Shown here: piece after piece, positions 31,301 to 41,203 of the stretch
Numbering within the stretch: position 1 is the stretch's first letter
How the letters are laid out: each line of letters starts with the position of its first letter
DNA from: Alloascoidea africana
Taxonomy: Eukaryota; Ascomycota; Alloascoideomycetes; Alloascoideales; Alloascoideaceae
NCBI GenBank assembly: GCA_030581615.1
Contig: JAKTTT010000038.1
Location: 124,001 to 188,000 of the forward strand
Reading direction: 5' to 3'
Length of the DNA stretch: 64,000 bases
Made by a program: the position numbers and the translations under genes
The notes under the pieces: model-generated
What the model was told of the DNA's origin: nothing
The model's input: the letters and a program-made list of their open reading frames with translations, nothing else
The model's database searches: none

Positions 31301-31409
31301 GCACCTTGACGCCGGTGGCATAATCAGGGGTCCAAAACAGTTCTGTGAAATGGCACTCCGAGGCCAAGTTGCGAGGCCCACTATAATCGAATGGGGGTCG
31401 ATGTGCCAT
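28359..31409 (-). CDS. RGD2: Rho GTPase-activating protein with FCH, DEP and RhoGAP domains
   Basis: A 1016-residue protein in one exon. An FCH/F-BAR start (LFDKLFEGCYETQEILDLVD followed by ARIQLEKSYAEKLSAI) begins near residue 35. The split F-BAR helices flank an inserted DEP domain near 335-400 (SDISFWLRKNIPSLSSLAKA) and low-complexity linkers. The RhoGAP domain starts near 607 (VFGVELSVQTRGREPPIPDF) and includes PIEVITGALFMYLLELPDSL. The usual arginine-finger motif is not evident: the equivalent stretch reads VWSAFVKPGN. This FCH-DEP-RhoGAP order is that of yeast Rgd2 (714 residues), reported to act on Cdc42 and Rho5. The C-terminal ~150 residues are Ser/Pro-rich. Confidence 0.9.
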   Translation of the reverse strand: MAHRPPFDYSGPRNLASECHFTELFWTPDYATGVKVLFDKLFEGCYETQEILDLVDARIQLEKSYAEKLSAISVNNVKEGFGTIIPKRAWETKTAPSNAETRLSKDYNSETTPSTSTASPGKEGDEKTTSLVTQYEALLQGMSDEGYVHASIATNLENHVNGPFSTWTKKHSDRVQYSYDKIREKLKSYERYLQLTNKSKEVYFSKCRAFEDNNRPETSTTEQAEDGKETDNSGPLTPNTLVSSFNTLSRKLTTRKKPVTSPSKIEQDDRTATESVEDHSNESDETKASKNNDRRTEIGKITYYPPELRQLLQRMITSIPSTEYKVPLIAAYPNVSTGSDISFWLRKNIPSLSSLAKAEKFGQDLINLGYIRHVGVVGNKFNSSDTNHYQWQSVAFATAELPENISSDGSGVGSAFTRAGNLFESWGKKQQVTSPTSSISSPSLWTSSSGGSISSTPDTPTIKVDGQVVSVFSKISNGLRGTLPGEAYSDKLKREMNDADQKYQSDVFQLNLIRQDLEESIIAHFEYMEKCERGRLDAVKTVMQQISQILKSHITGIKNSVDTMEVPQGSVDPQFNFQNFVQEYSTGYYVPNVLIYENYHDSKLASSQVFGVELSVQTRGREPPIPDFIVEILQFLDKLYLTKSSDEVWSAFVKPGNLKRTHILRNKITVFYKEHDHFDANELLSDVPIEVITGALFMYLLELPDSLIPFSLYDKIGHIYTGALSEDERKQVLEKTFSQMTRSSLATLDAILKHISSIFETKLHTLEKEKEDDENQDTVASDDIKELQYRFSRETEFGHYLMRPRLNFGLSNGLTEKKRILCPLVFDLLSFGQSFLTPLLEKSAEQYRVKKQLLEESSKRALYDHSLAKHIEGVTSSPSPLPVGGSPSINGMSTPIQHPRSRRQSLSNTPNGTENLEPELKPLSLSLSAQGASPRLLNSRPNSRTGSPATGSHRSNRSVSNNDIAGMLGLNANFRPGKRLASSPLHITSKGESQGLLSPPQYVTPVVNNDDETTEP

Positions 31410-31630
31410 AGTTGAACGTCAGCGAGCTCTTCTTCTTCTCCATATATAAGTTATAAATTGCTTCTGTCGTCACTGCGCAGCCTATACCTCCAAGAACAAG
31501 CACTGAGCAGCAAGTGTAGCAGTGGAGGCAAAAGAGAAGCGTGAGGATCACAACTGAGATACGCCAACGCCTTCTTCTGCCACCACCAACTGTACAACTG
31601 TATGTCTCCTACACCATCAACGAGTTGCCA

Positions 31631-34600
31631 CTACGAAGCCGAGCCCACGCCCTCGTCCAAAAACTGGTTGTAGTTCTCCAGAGTGATACGCGGAATCGAG
31701 TTTCGCAGGTGGAACTGTCTACGTGTAATCGTCCCAAGGACTCTAACAACCTCAACCGGCCCTATAACGCTCAATAGGGGGTGATCCAGCCCCATAAGAT
31801 GTAGACCCAGATCCCACGGGCAGGCACGAAGAGCAGCGTAATAGCCCTCCTTTAGATCGTACAAGTATGTCTTGTTGCCGCTTTGAGAGTGTGCTTTGAT
31901 GAGATATCGTAAGTACCACTCCCAGCAACTTGGGTTTGTTTCAAACTTTCTCGTCTTCAGCATCTGCTCAATCAGATCTCTTTGATAAGACTTGGATCCC
32001 ATACTACTCTCACAAAAGTAGATTGCCAGGTGCCACACATACATACAACAAGCACTGCTCGTAGTAGTGTGAGCTGCTGTATCCAAAAGAAAATCGTCAA
32101 TTGCAGCTTTAAATGTCTGAATGCTTGACATCTTTTGTTCGCTCCATAGCAGAACATCCCATAGTTCTTTGTTACGGGGAAACTTGAGAATGTTTTTAAG
32201 ACAAAACTCACGTAGCTGCTGCACTTTAAAAATCGGACTCTCACTGAAATGCAACTTAAAAAGCCGACAAATGAGAGATACGAGAGAAGAAAACCCATCT
32301 TGGGTCAGTCTTGAGTCAGATGCGCTCCCTAAACTGTTCATACTCTTTTCACAGATATCTGTCACTTTTCCCATAGCATAGTGCCAGTTGGCGCCCCCTG
32401 AGCTCCAGCATTTTAAATATTCAAATAAACAATTCAGTTTCAAGAGCAAGAATATCTGTTCATATGCTTTGAGCTCGCACGACATTGCCTTTAGCAGTGC
32501 AGAACTCATGCTATCTGAGAGTGTATTCTTGTCACCGTCAAAGGCTGAGAGAAAGGATTTGAAGAGATTCCATGCCTTGGCAAACTGAGATTCAAATACC
32601 AATAGCTCGATTCTTCCAAACCACAGTGGAAGGTTTTCAGGATAAGATATCGATTCGCATGCCTGGTTATATACATCCTCTGCTTTCTCTTTATTCCCAA
32701 TCTTCCACTCAAACTCACAGTACTTGTTCCAAACACATGGATTTTCCCTGTCCAATTTAAGTGCTCTCTGTGCTTCCAGAATCCCCAGTTTCGTACTAGC
32801 CCTGTACTGCCATTCCAGACGCCATTCTGTAAACTCATTCTCCCCGACAGAGGTCTGCAATAACGTTAACATTCTGCTCAAAAACTCAAGAAGAGCGTCG
32901 TTTCCGGATAAAGAGTTTCTCTCTACTTTACTTTGATCCAGGAGGCCGAAATCATCCTGAAATGGAACTTCAACTCCAAAAAATCCCACACAGGCCCAAA
33001 CAAGTTGCAATCTAGATTGCCGAGTTTGAAAAGTGTAAATAAAGGGTGTTATATCCTGCGAAAGGATAGTTTGGTAAGGATCGAAATCATCTAAATGCCC
33101 TTCTTCAATGGAAGTAGAAGCCACAGGCAATGGAGACATGAAAGAATGTAGCTCAGTTTCTTGTTGCTTCCAAGTTGACACTAGATCGTAGATATTTTGA
33201 GATTTTGCATTTTCGAGCAAAGTTCTATTCCTCTCTTGGTCCAATTTCCTACTTTTGGTCATATTGAAACTATTCTTCCAGCCCTTTGCATCCAAATCTC
33301 CGATTCTAGGAAACTCTTTATCCCAGAACTGTTCCAAAGCTTTCCCCACTTTATCCAAATAACTAAGCTTTGTATCTCTCTCATCGTCCCACAGCAGGGG
33401 ACAAAAAAAGTTGAGCTCTAGCTGTGCCTGGATGACCCCCGTTGCCAGCTCTGTATATCCACTTTGCTTGAAAAACAAAGCGATTAAAATGAAACAGTAC
33501 AAAAGGGAGAGTTCAGTATCGGGAGTAGTTCGTCGCATGGCTATAGACCGTATCGTAGAAAATATACCCGTAAGCTTTTGAAACATTTCGTCAAATGCAA
33601 ACTCGCTCGCATTGTCGTTAACACTTTTGCGGAGACAAAACCTGAGGTAAGAAACAAGAAACTCAGGTGTATCTGGGTGTTCTTCAATAATTTCTTTCCA
33701 TTTTCTTTCAACCTTTGTGGGCGCTGTTTTGTATAAGTATTCCATATAACCCAGCGTCAGATGTACATTCCCAGGATTAGCCCGAACTGCTCTCGCGTAT
33801 GTTGAAAATACAATTTCGTTCAGAGAAGTTTCTGATACTTTATGTTGATTACGGTGGGATGTGTAGTGCTTTATCATGGAATCCCAGGCCGATAAGTTTG
33901 TAGGCTCCTCCTCGATAAGTTTTTGCAGATGAATCAAGCGTTCGTCAAGCTGTGAAAAGGACTGCTCTTCCTCCTCTTGCTCACTCTCGATATCAGAGTC
34001 GACATGCTCTGTTGATCTATAATCCAGCGAGGAAGAAGTGTTTTCCCTTCGGGGTGGTCGCACAGCAATAAAGTCGCGTTCCCCTTCACCATCTTCTGAT
34101 TGTTTTAATTTCAAACCCATGTCGGTGCCCTCCTTGAACTGTTGTATAAACTGTTTGTATATGCTTTGCGGATCGTCTTTTTTACCATATGTGTCGACTA
34201 GTACAACATGGTTCGTATTCATTTTGTCTTGTTGTATCCGCAGATTAGCAGGCAGTCCAAAAACTCGTCCATGCCCATAACGTCTGTAAACTGGCACATT
34301 ATGTTTGTATAACGAGCCATAAGTGAAGTTATCTTTATCTCCTTGGGTATCTATAACAAATGGTTGCTCATCAACTGCGTCAGAGTGAGAAAATATGTTG
34401 GTGGTTAGGGAATATGAAGGCGCGCTTCTGTGTTCTTGTTTTTGCTTCTTATCCTCACGAAAGCTCCGTCTCTGGTCATATTCATATTCATGTCTAGACC
34501 TTTTATCATGTTGCCTCTTATCGTCATACTCTGGCTCGTGGTGTCTCTTTTGCGTGCCGTCTTCTCTCCTGCTATGAATTGAATGCTTTCGTTTGTAATC

Positions 34601-34747
34601 TCTCTCTCTACGCACCTCCTCCCGTTCATGTCCATGTCTGTGTCTGTGTCTATGGCCATCCCTATCTCCATCTCTGCTTCTCTCTCGTGAAGAAGACTTT
34701 GGCTTGAAACTAAAAGACTTGAACGAAGACACAGATGGGCCGCTCAT
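31631..34747 (-). CDS. NRDE2: NRDE-2 family nuclear RNA-surveillance protein
   Basis: A 1038-residue protein in one exon. It starts with a basic, Arg/His/Asp/Ser-rich region (HRHRHRHGHEREEVRRER) like RS domains. The conserved NRDE-2 portion begins near residue 263 with LDERLIHLQKLIEEEPTNLS and continues as helical repeats of HAT/TPR type (YARAVRANPGNVHLTLGYME, ALKLDRENPCVWNKYCEFEW). In animals and fission yeast (Nrl1) the family partners the Mtr4-type helicase and affects nuclear RNA decay, splicing and R-loops. S. cerevisiae has no clear member. It ends 221 bp from the RGD2 start on the same strand. Confidence 0.9.
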   Translation of the reverse strand: MSGPSVSSFKSFSFKPKSSSRERSRDGDRDGHRHRHRHGHEREEVRRERDYKRKHSIHSRREDGTQKRHHEPEYDDKRQHDKRSRHEYEYDQRRSFREDKKQKQEHRSAPSYSLTTNIFSHSDAVDEQPFVIDTQGDKDNFTYGSLYKHNVPVYRRYGHGRVFGLPANLRIQQDKMNTNHVVLVDTYGKKDDPQSIYKQFIQQFKEGTDMGLKLKQSEDGEGERDFIAVRPPRRENTSSSLDYRSTEHVDSDIESEQEEEEQSFSQLDERLIHLQKLIEEEPTNLSAWDSMIKHYTSHRNQHKVSETSLNEIVFSTYARAVRANPGNVHLTLGYMEYLYKTAPTKVERKWKEIIEEHPDTPEFLVSYLRFCLRKSVNDNASEFAFDEMFQKLTGIFSTIRSIAMRRTTPDTELSLLYCFILIALFFKQSGYTELATGVIQAQLELNFFCPLLWDDERDTKLSYLDKVGKALEQFWDKEFPRIGDLDAKGWKNSFNMTKSRKLDQERNRTLLENAKSQNIYDLVSTWKQQETELHSFMSPLPVASTSIEEGHLDDFDPYQTILSQDITPFIYTFQTRQSRLQLVWACVGFFGVEVPFQDDFGLLDQSKVERNSLSGNDALLEFLSRMLTLLQTSVGENEFTEWRLEWQYRASTKLGILEAQRALKLDRENPCVWNKYCEFEWKIGNKEKAEDVYNQACESISYPENLPLWFGRIELLVFESQFAKAWNLFKSFLSAFDGDKNTLSDSMSSALLKAMSCELKAYEQIFLLLKLNCLFEYLKCWSSGGANWHYAMGKVTDICEKSMNSLGSASDSRLTQDGFSSLVSLICRLFKLHFSESPIFKVQQLREFCLKNILKFPRNKELWDVLLWSEQKMSSIQTFKAAIDDFLLDTAAHTTTSSACCMYVWHLAIYFCESSMGSKSYQRDLIEQMLKTRKFETNPSCWEWYLRYLIKAHSQSGNKTYLYDLKEGYYAALRACPWDLGLHLMGLDHPLLSVIGPVEVVRVLGTITRRQFHLRNSIPRITLENYNQFLDEGVGSAS

Positions 34748-34889
34748 TGACTGCGACGGCGTGTACGGGTGTGGAAGTGATGATATGGAAAATCAGTCCC
34801 GCGTACGCCAAAAGCTACTTGGTTACAACAACTCAAATATCTACGAGAAAAATATATTATGAAGTACTAAGGGAAAAACAACAACCAAT

Positions 34890-36752
34890 TTAGTCATCCT
34901 GATCCCAATTTCCAGGTTGTGGCTGTTTGGGCATTTTGGGCCCGCCTGCTCTCTTTGCCATGATGATCTGGTCCACGGACAAAATGGTGCTTGCCGCTTC
35001 TGTGGCGAGCTCTATGGCCGATTTTTTGGAGGAAAGAAGATCAAATATTTGCAATTCCTTAGCGTCAATAGTTCCAGTAGCACTGTCTCCGTCCACATCC
35101 ACGCCGACAGTCGTACCAGTCTCTTTACTGTGTGCCGCGTATAACTGACTGAGAGTCTCTGAAGCATCGAGTCCAGCGTTTTCTGCCAGAGTTCTTGGGA
35201 TAGTTTCGAACGCAGTAGCATACTTTTTAATGGCATGTTGCAACAAACCAGGAGTGCGTTCTCCGTGTGCTGTGATTCTGTTCACAAGTTCTGTCTCCGT
35301 GGCTCCAGCTCCGGGCAAAAGCCTTGGGTCCTTTGTAAGGCCCTTTACCACGTTAACTCCATCGTCAATGGCACGCTCAATGTCATCTAGGCTATTCTGT
35401 GTAGCACCACGAATCACAATTGTTGCGGTCCGTGTGGTTTCACTTTCCTGGCGAAGAATGGTGACGCGGTCTCCACCGATTTCTGTAGTCTCGATAACAT
35501 CAATAACGCCCATCTCTTCTGGCATTGGGACGCCAAATCTAGGAAGTGGCGTAGCGCCAACAACTCTGCAAATTCTTCTGAGATCGAACTTGCTTCCAAC
35601 TTTCAAAACAAGAATGCCATATCGGCTCAAGTAGTGTAGAGCAAGCTCGCCTATACCTGATCCAGCTATGACCACCTTGATCCCGGCATCAGCAAGCTCC
35701 TTTATTGCAGCTTCGATCTGCTCTTCCTCGCCTTTGGAGAAATTCAGCATCTCCTTTGCGCTGTGGAGTAGCACTGTTCCTTTGGTCTCTGTGGACGAAA
35801 TGTCAACTGGGCATGTGAACACGGCAACCTTGGATTTGCCAACCTTCTTAACATGTCCTTCCGGTTCTCTAGGGAAAACCATACCCTTGACGACTTTGCT
35901 GCTCTCAAGACTGCTACCCATGATCTTGACAACTCTAATATTGTCAATGTTGAAAGCCTTGGGGTTCTTGGGCATGACTGTTAAAATGGCCTCACTCACA
36001 AGTTCTGACAAATAGTCCTCATTGCCGTATTGCTTAGAGGCAATTGCGGTTTTAACAGCTTTCCTCAGCTCTGAACCTTCTGTGAAGCCATCAACCTTGT
36101 CAACAACAAGCTCTTCAAGAGCCTTGATTGTGAACTGTCTTGCAAGCTCGTAGCCCTGAACAATCTCAGAAGCGGTCAATCCCAGTCTCAGTAGACCCTC
36201 TGCTTGGTTCAAAAGCTCTCCAGCGAGAATGATCACGAGGTTTGTGGCGTCGCCAATCTTTAGTTCTGTTAGAATCTACACGCTCACGATAAATGATGTA
36301 CATATAATCATACCTCGCCCTTTTGCTGGTCGCTAGCCATAACCATGAGCTTTGCAGCTGGATGGACGACCTCCAGTTCTCTCAGCATCGTGGCAGCATC
36401 GTTCGTTATAAAGACTTTGCCAATATCTAGAAAGAGATCAAACCAAACAAGGTTAGCACCAGACTGATCCATTCTTGCCAATTCCGATCCAAGTTGCAAT
36501 TTGATCAAAAGTCAACAGCCAAAATTAACAAAGAAAAAAGAATGACATCAGATCATGAATTCAACTGGGTCTTGACATACGGTTAACGATGATCTTGTTT
36601 CGTCCACAGGGGCCCACAGAGGTGCGGACCATGGAAGAAATTTCGCGGCAGGCCTCAATGTTCCTGATTACAGCGCCATCTTCGCTCTGGTAGTTCTGGT
36701 ATCCCTGTTTGAACAGTCCAGCATTCGGAGCACTTGGCAATTTGAGAGACAT
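34890..36752 (-). CDS. CCT8: Chaperonin CCT/TRiC theta subunit, three exons
   Basis: Proposed exons are 36752-36581, 36426-36314 and 36257-34890, giving 550 residues. Introns are 154 and 56 bp with GTATG donors. The protein starts MSLKLPSAPNAGLFKQGY, followed by TSVGPCGRNKIIVN, then across the splices HIGKVFITNDAATMLREL and GDATNLVIILAGELLN. GDATN occupies the GDGT nucleotide-binding position, with the aspartate near residue 98. The second half has EGHVKKVGKSKVAVFTCP, RGATQNSLDDIERAIDDGVN, LLPGAGATETEL and the C-terminal PGNWDQDD of Cct8. It is one of eight subunits of the cytosolic chaperonin that folds actin and tubulin. The conserved N-terminal third is only recovered by splicing. Confidence 0.95.
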
Positions 36753-36982
36753 TTTCCAGTATTTTCCGTTCCTTGAGTCAGGGCTGTTTCTTTCCAACTT
36801 CTTCACTGGTCCTTGGCCACCTGGCGCGACTCCGAAAGATTTCTCTCCAGACCGAGATATACGCAGCACGCGTAACTGTGTGCACTCCCCGAAATGCCAC
36901 CAGGCCAGCTCACTCGGCGAAGCAAGGAAGCCCCAGGGTGAATTTCCTCGAACCTCCACGTATTCCGGAATCAAATGCACTT
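36753..36982. promoter_or_regulatory. Divergent CCT8/VPS53 promoter region
   Basis: 230 bp between the two start codons. The interval happens to be open in one plus-strand frame continuous with VPS53, but it is unlikely to be coding because it contains the CCT8 promoter. Confidence 0.55.
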
Positions 36983-39486
36983 ATGGTGGAACTCGATGGT
37001 CATGACGAGTCTGGGGCAGCGGCCCAGCAGCTGAACCAGATTCTGCTAGACCCATCTCACTTGGAGAGGCTTCCGTCGCTCCTAAATGTAATTAACCTTT
37101 ACAAGAGGGCGATCGACACCAAGATCCAACTATATACTGAGGAACTGAACAGTAGGGGTAAGGGAAATTCCAACAGACTTGAGCATGTACAAGATGATTT
37201 GGAAAGTCTCATGAGTGATATTAGTGTGACTCAGCAGATGGCAAGCGGAACAGAAACAATGATTACAGAAATGACAAAAAACATCAAAAAGCTGGATGAA
37301 TCAAAGAAAAACCTTGTGCTGTCAATGACAGTCTTGAAAAGACTACAGATGCTGACGACGGCCTACGAACAGCTTCAAGTGCTGATAAAGAGAAAGCAGT
37401 ATACGGAGATTCATCAACTTTTAGGTGCTGTTTTAGAACTAGTGCAACATTTCAAGCCTTATAGGAGCATTTCTCAAATTGCGGTTTTGAGTAAAAGCAT
37501 CGCGACGACCCAGGAGACTCTGACAGACCAGATCTTTGAAGATTTTGATATCACTATTCGACAGCGGCGGGATGTTTTTGGTGGAGATAATTCAATGGAA
37601 CTCGTCAGTGCATGCAAGATTCTGGACTTGATGGGGACAGGATACCACGAACGGTTAGTTTCCTGGTACTGTAACAACCAGTTAAAAGAGATAAAATCGG
37701 TTTTCAAGAGCTCTGATGAGGTATGCCAACCATCCACTACAGTGTTTTAATTTGGACTAACCAGGCAAAATCATTTTTGTAGGCAGGATCGTTGGAGAAT
37801 ATCGCAAGGCGATATACATTTATCAAGTATACATTGAAAAACTATGAAGACCAACATTCCATATTTTTCCCCGAAAGTTGGAACCTAGGCGAAGAGCTCA
37901 TGGCGCAGTTTTGTGATTACACAAGAGAGGACTTGAAAGAGGTTCTCTCGATATCAGGCAAAAACACAAACGTTCAGCAGTTGTTGGATGCGTTACAAAT
38001 AACAGTAGAGTTTGAACAGTATGTGGAACACAAGTATCGCATTAATCATCCAACTGAGAGCCAAGGGCAAATCAAACAACATCTAAAGCCAATATCTCAG
38101 GCATTCCAACCATACTTGCATTTGTGGATAGAACACCAGGACAAGTTGTTAAACCAAGAGTTTAATGGATATATTGCGAAAGGAATCAGCGTAGATGGGG
38201 AAATTTTACAAGAAACTGTTGTTTCCTCTTCAGCTGATTTAATTGTACGATATCGCAAACTTCTGGCTCAGGGTGCTAGCCTCTCCACAATCACACCTCT
38301 TTTCGAACTTTCCAAGATGTTTTCGAGGTGGCTTAAGACATACGCACAACAGATATTGAGGCGGAACTTACCGGAGAATGCAAACACGGAGGAATCGGTG
38401 ACAAATTTGTGTTTGATAATCAATACGGCTGATTACTGCTCAACCACAACCACACAGTTGGAGGATCGAATTCGGGCTATAATCGATGACAAGTACAAAG
38501 AGCAGGTGTCATTTGACTCGGATCGGGAAAGTTTCATGTCCATCATTAGCACCGCAATAGCAACTTTGCTGGGCAAGATTGAAGTTTCAACAGAGTATGC
38601 GTGGAGAGAGATGGCAAACTCTGACTGGGCACATTTGGAGCAAGTTGGAGACCAGAGCGGATACATGAGTGGACTTAAAACGGCGGTTGAAGGAAATTGC
38701 ACAACGATTCTGCCAAAGCTTGCGAAAGATGTTTATCGGCGGTCTTTCTGCGACAAGATTGTGGAATCGGTAAGCTCAAATTTCCTAAGGGCAATCATAA
38801 GATGTCGGCCGATAAAAGAGATTGCTGCAGAACAGTTACTTCTCGATCTCTACGTTTTGCGGGAGATTTTCCTCCGGTTGCCTTCTATCACAGAAGCAAA
38901 ACCCGCTGTACTGTATACGAAACGCGTTCAAAAAGTTCTCAACCGTATTGAAGTCGTGTTAAAAGTGCTCCTTACACAGTCAGACCCACCAGAAGGGTTT
39001 GTGCAGAATTACTTTTATTTAATAGCTGACCGCTCCATGGACAATTTTACAAAGATTCTCGAGTTAAAGGGCATTGCAGATCGTCAACAACAGCAGCAAA
39101 AGTTTCTGGATCTTTTCCAAGAGCATGTCAAGGAGCATTACGATGAGCTCGAGGCCGAGTCTGCAGTACTCTCAAATCTGTCTATAAGAGCAGCAGATGG
39201 TGGCAGTGGTGGTGCTATTGGTGCTAGTGGATCCGGCAGTTTGAGTTCAAACACAGACACGTCAAGTAGAGCGAGCTCACCGTTCGATATCACGTTTGGT
39301 GCACCTAAATTTGGCCGTACGCCGATGCTTGCCGGGATTGAAAAGATTGGGCTTGAAAAAAGTTTGGAGAAGTTGGCACAAGGGAGTGAGAATAATATCA
39401 GCAAACTGAATGAAAACATCAAGAGTTTTGGAAGGTTTTTCAAGCGGGATACTAGTAGTGGACAGCATGGTAACGGGAGGATTTAA
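36983..39486 (+). CDS. VPS53: GARP complex subunit Vps53, two exons
   Basis: Exons are 36983-37720 and 37783-39486, giving 813 residues, against about 822 in S. cerevisiae. The 62-bp intron has a GTATGC donor and ACTAACC before the acceptor. The Vps53 N-terminal domain is clear: LNQILLDPSHLERLPSLLNV, then a coiled region MASGTETMITEMTKNIKKLD, then LKRLQMLTTAYEQLQVLIKR and AVLELVQHFKPYRSISQI. After the splice come RRYTFIKYTLKNYEDQHS and IFFPESWNL. The last ~100 residues are Gly/Ser-rich. GARP tethers endosome-derived vesicles at the trans-Golgi. The ATG was chosen because it opens the conserved MVELDGHDES start rather than the longer upstream frame. Confidence 0.93.
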
Positions 39487-39834
39487 GATTTTATCGCACA
39501 GTTGATACTTTTTTGCTTTTCTATTATTGTTTAGTCTGTTATTCACATTGTATATGTCCAGAACTCAAAAGAAGCAACAGTGATTGTTGATGCCTAAACA
39601 GTAAGGAAGGACGATTCTGCGTAGGTCTTTGTTTGAAAAACTGATAAAAGAGAAGTGTTGAGGATTATGAGAATGGTGATTAGAGGGCCCAAAAAAGCTG
39701 GTCTAGAGGATTTCTGAGCTTTTGAGTGGAAGAACCTCTTTGGCGGGTGAGCAGGTGTTGAGAGATGCTACTGAAAAAAAAAAAGTTATGCGTGAAAAAT
39801 CGTCATCATCACAACCACCAAGACCATCACCACC
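39487..39834. other. VPS53-SSF1 intergenic, SSF1 promoter
   Basis: 348 bp. A poly-A stretch (39774-39784) and GTGAAAAATCG (39792-39802) lie just before the SSF1 start. The latter faintly resembles the RRPE element of ribosome-biogenesis promoters. Confidence 0.35.
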
Positions 39835-41102
39835 ATGCCACGGTCAGTTGCCAGACGAAGCGTAAGTGATAGAAAAATATTATTTACAGTCATTTCTTGT
39901 TTATGCTAATCGGATTACACTTATAGAGAACACGGAAAAGAAGAACCCATGTGGAGCCTTCGGAGGAAGAAGTGGCCAAAATCCCAAGGTCCATGATTGT
40001 ACGGGTTGGGAGAACATTCAAGAACCACTCGTTGGCTTCCTTGGTACAGGACATGAGGGCTACAATGGGACCCCATACGGCGGTGAGATTGAAGGAACGC
40101 AAATCGAATCGACTACGGGATTATCTTGTCATGACGGGCCCGCTGGGTGTATCCCACTTGATGCTATTTAGCCAGTCCAAAGAAGAAGGCCAGGTGAACT
40201 TGAGAGTAGCGAAAACTCCAAGGGGTCCGACGCTGAACTTCAAAGTTGAGACCTATTCGCTTTGCAAAGATGTGCGAAAATTTGTACGAAGTCCCAAGTC
40301 TATTGGTCCTGGGTCGCCAGAGTTTCTGAACCCACCTTTGTTGGTAATGAACAATTTTGCTACTGGGGCAGGACCTGAGGATGCACTTTTAGCAAGCATG
40401 TTTCAAAACATGCTGCCGCCGATATCAGTACAGTCAGCGAGTCTGGGTACAATACAGAGAGTACTTTTGCTGAACCGGGACAGTAAGACGGGGAAAATTG
40501 ATTTACGACACTATGCGATAGACACGTCTGTAGTGGAAGGGTCCAAGCAGGTCAAGAAGCTGATTAAATACAAAGAGAAGAAGAGTAAGCGGTTGCCAAA
40601 CTTGGGACGGGTCGATGACGTTGCGGAACTATTGCTTGATCCCTATGCTGGAGGTGCTGGTTATACGAGCGAATCGGAAGTTGAGGATGAGGACGCAACG
40701 GTCCAGATTCGCCAAGAGCAGGCATTGGAAGCCAGAAAGACCAAGGCAGTGGCTAAGAAGGAGCAAGAAGAAGAGCCGCGAGCAACCGAAATTCAGGTAC
40801 AAAAACGGGGGGTCAAGTTAACGGAGCTGGGACCACGACTACGTCTAGAGCTGATCAAGATTGAGGAAGGTATATCTGGAGGGAAAGTTTTGTACCATTC
40901 GTATATAACGAAGAGTGAGCGGGAGGAAAAACAGCTGGATCAGAAGCACGCACTGAAGCGGAAGCAGAAGGAGGAAAGGCGCAAGGAGCAGGAAGAAAAT
41001 GTTGAGCGGAAGAAGAAGAAAAAGAAGGCGAAGAAGAGTGAGAATGATGATGAAAGTGAGAGTGAAAATGTTAGTAATAGTGAAAGCGAAGAGGAAGAGT
41101 GA
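39835..41102 (+). CDS. SSF1: Ssf1/Peter Pan-type Brix-domain ribosome biogenesis factor, two exons
   Basis: Exon 1 is 39835-39861 (nine codons, MPRSVARRS). A 65-bp intron (GTAAGT donor, TGCTAAT branch, TTATAG acceptor) precedes exon 2, 39927-41102, giving 400 residues. The join reads SRTRKRRTHVEPSEEE, matching the basic KKRTH start of yeast Ssf1. Brix-domain landmarks are PRSMIVRVG, LKERKSNRLRDYLVMTGPLG, AKTPRGPTLNFKVETYSL, FLNPPLLVMNNF and SMFQNMLPPISV. The C-terminus is a highly charged coiled tail with Lys and Glu runs. Ssf1 acts in 27S pre-rRNA processing for the 60S subunit. The conserved GPLG leucine is encoded by CTG. Confidence 0.93.
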
Positions 41103-41203
41103 TTGTGATATATAGCAAGTTATAGAAATCATAAAGTGTGACGTTTGGTCTTGTGTTTAACAGAGTTCCTCCTTCTTCTTCTTCACCTCGCTGTGTCCTC
41201 CAG

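Noticed and set aside
36773-36982. N-terminal extension of VPS53 through the divergent interval
   Set aside because: The frame is open by chance. It overlaps the CCT8 promoter and the conserved Vps53 start is at 36983.
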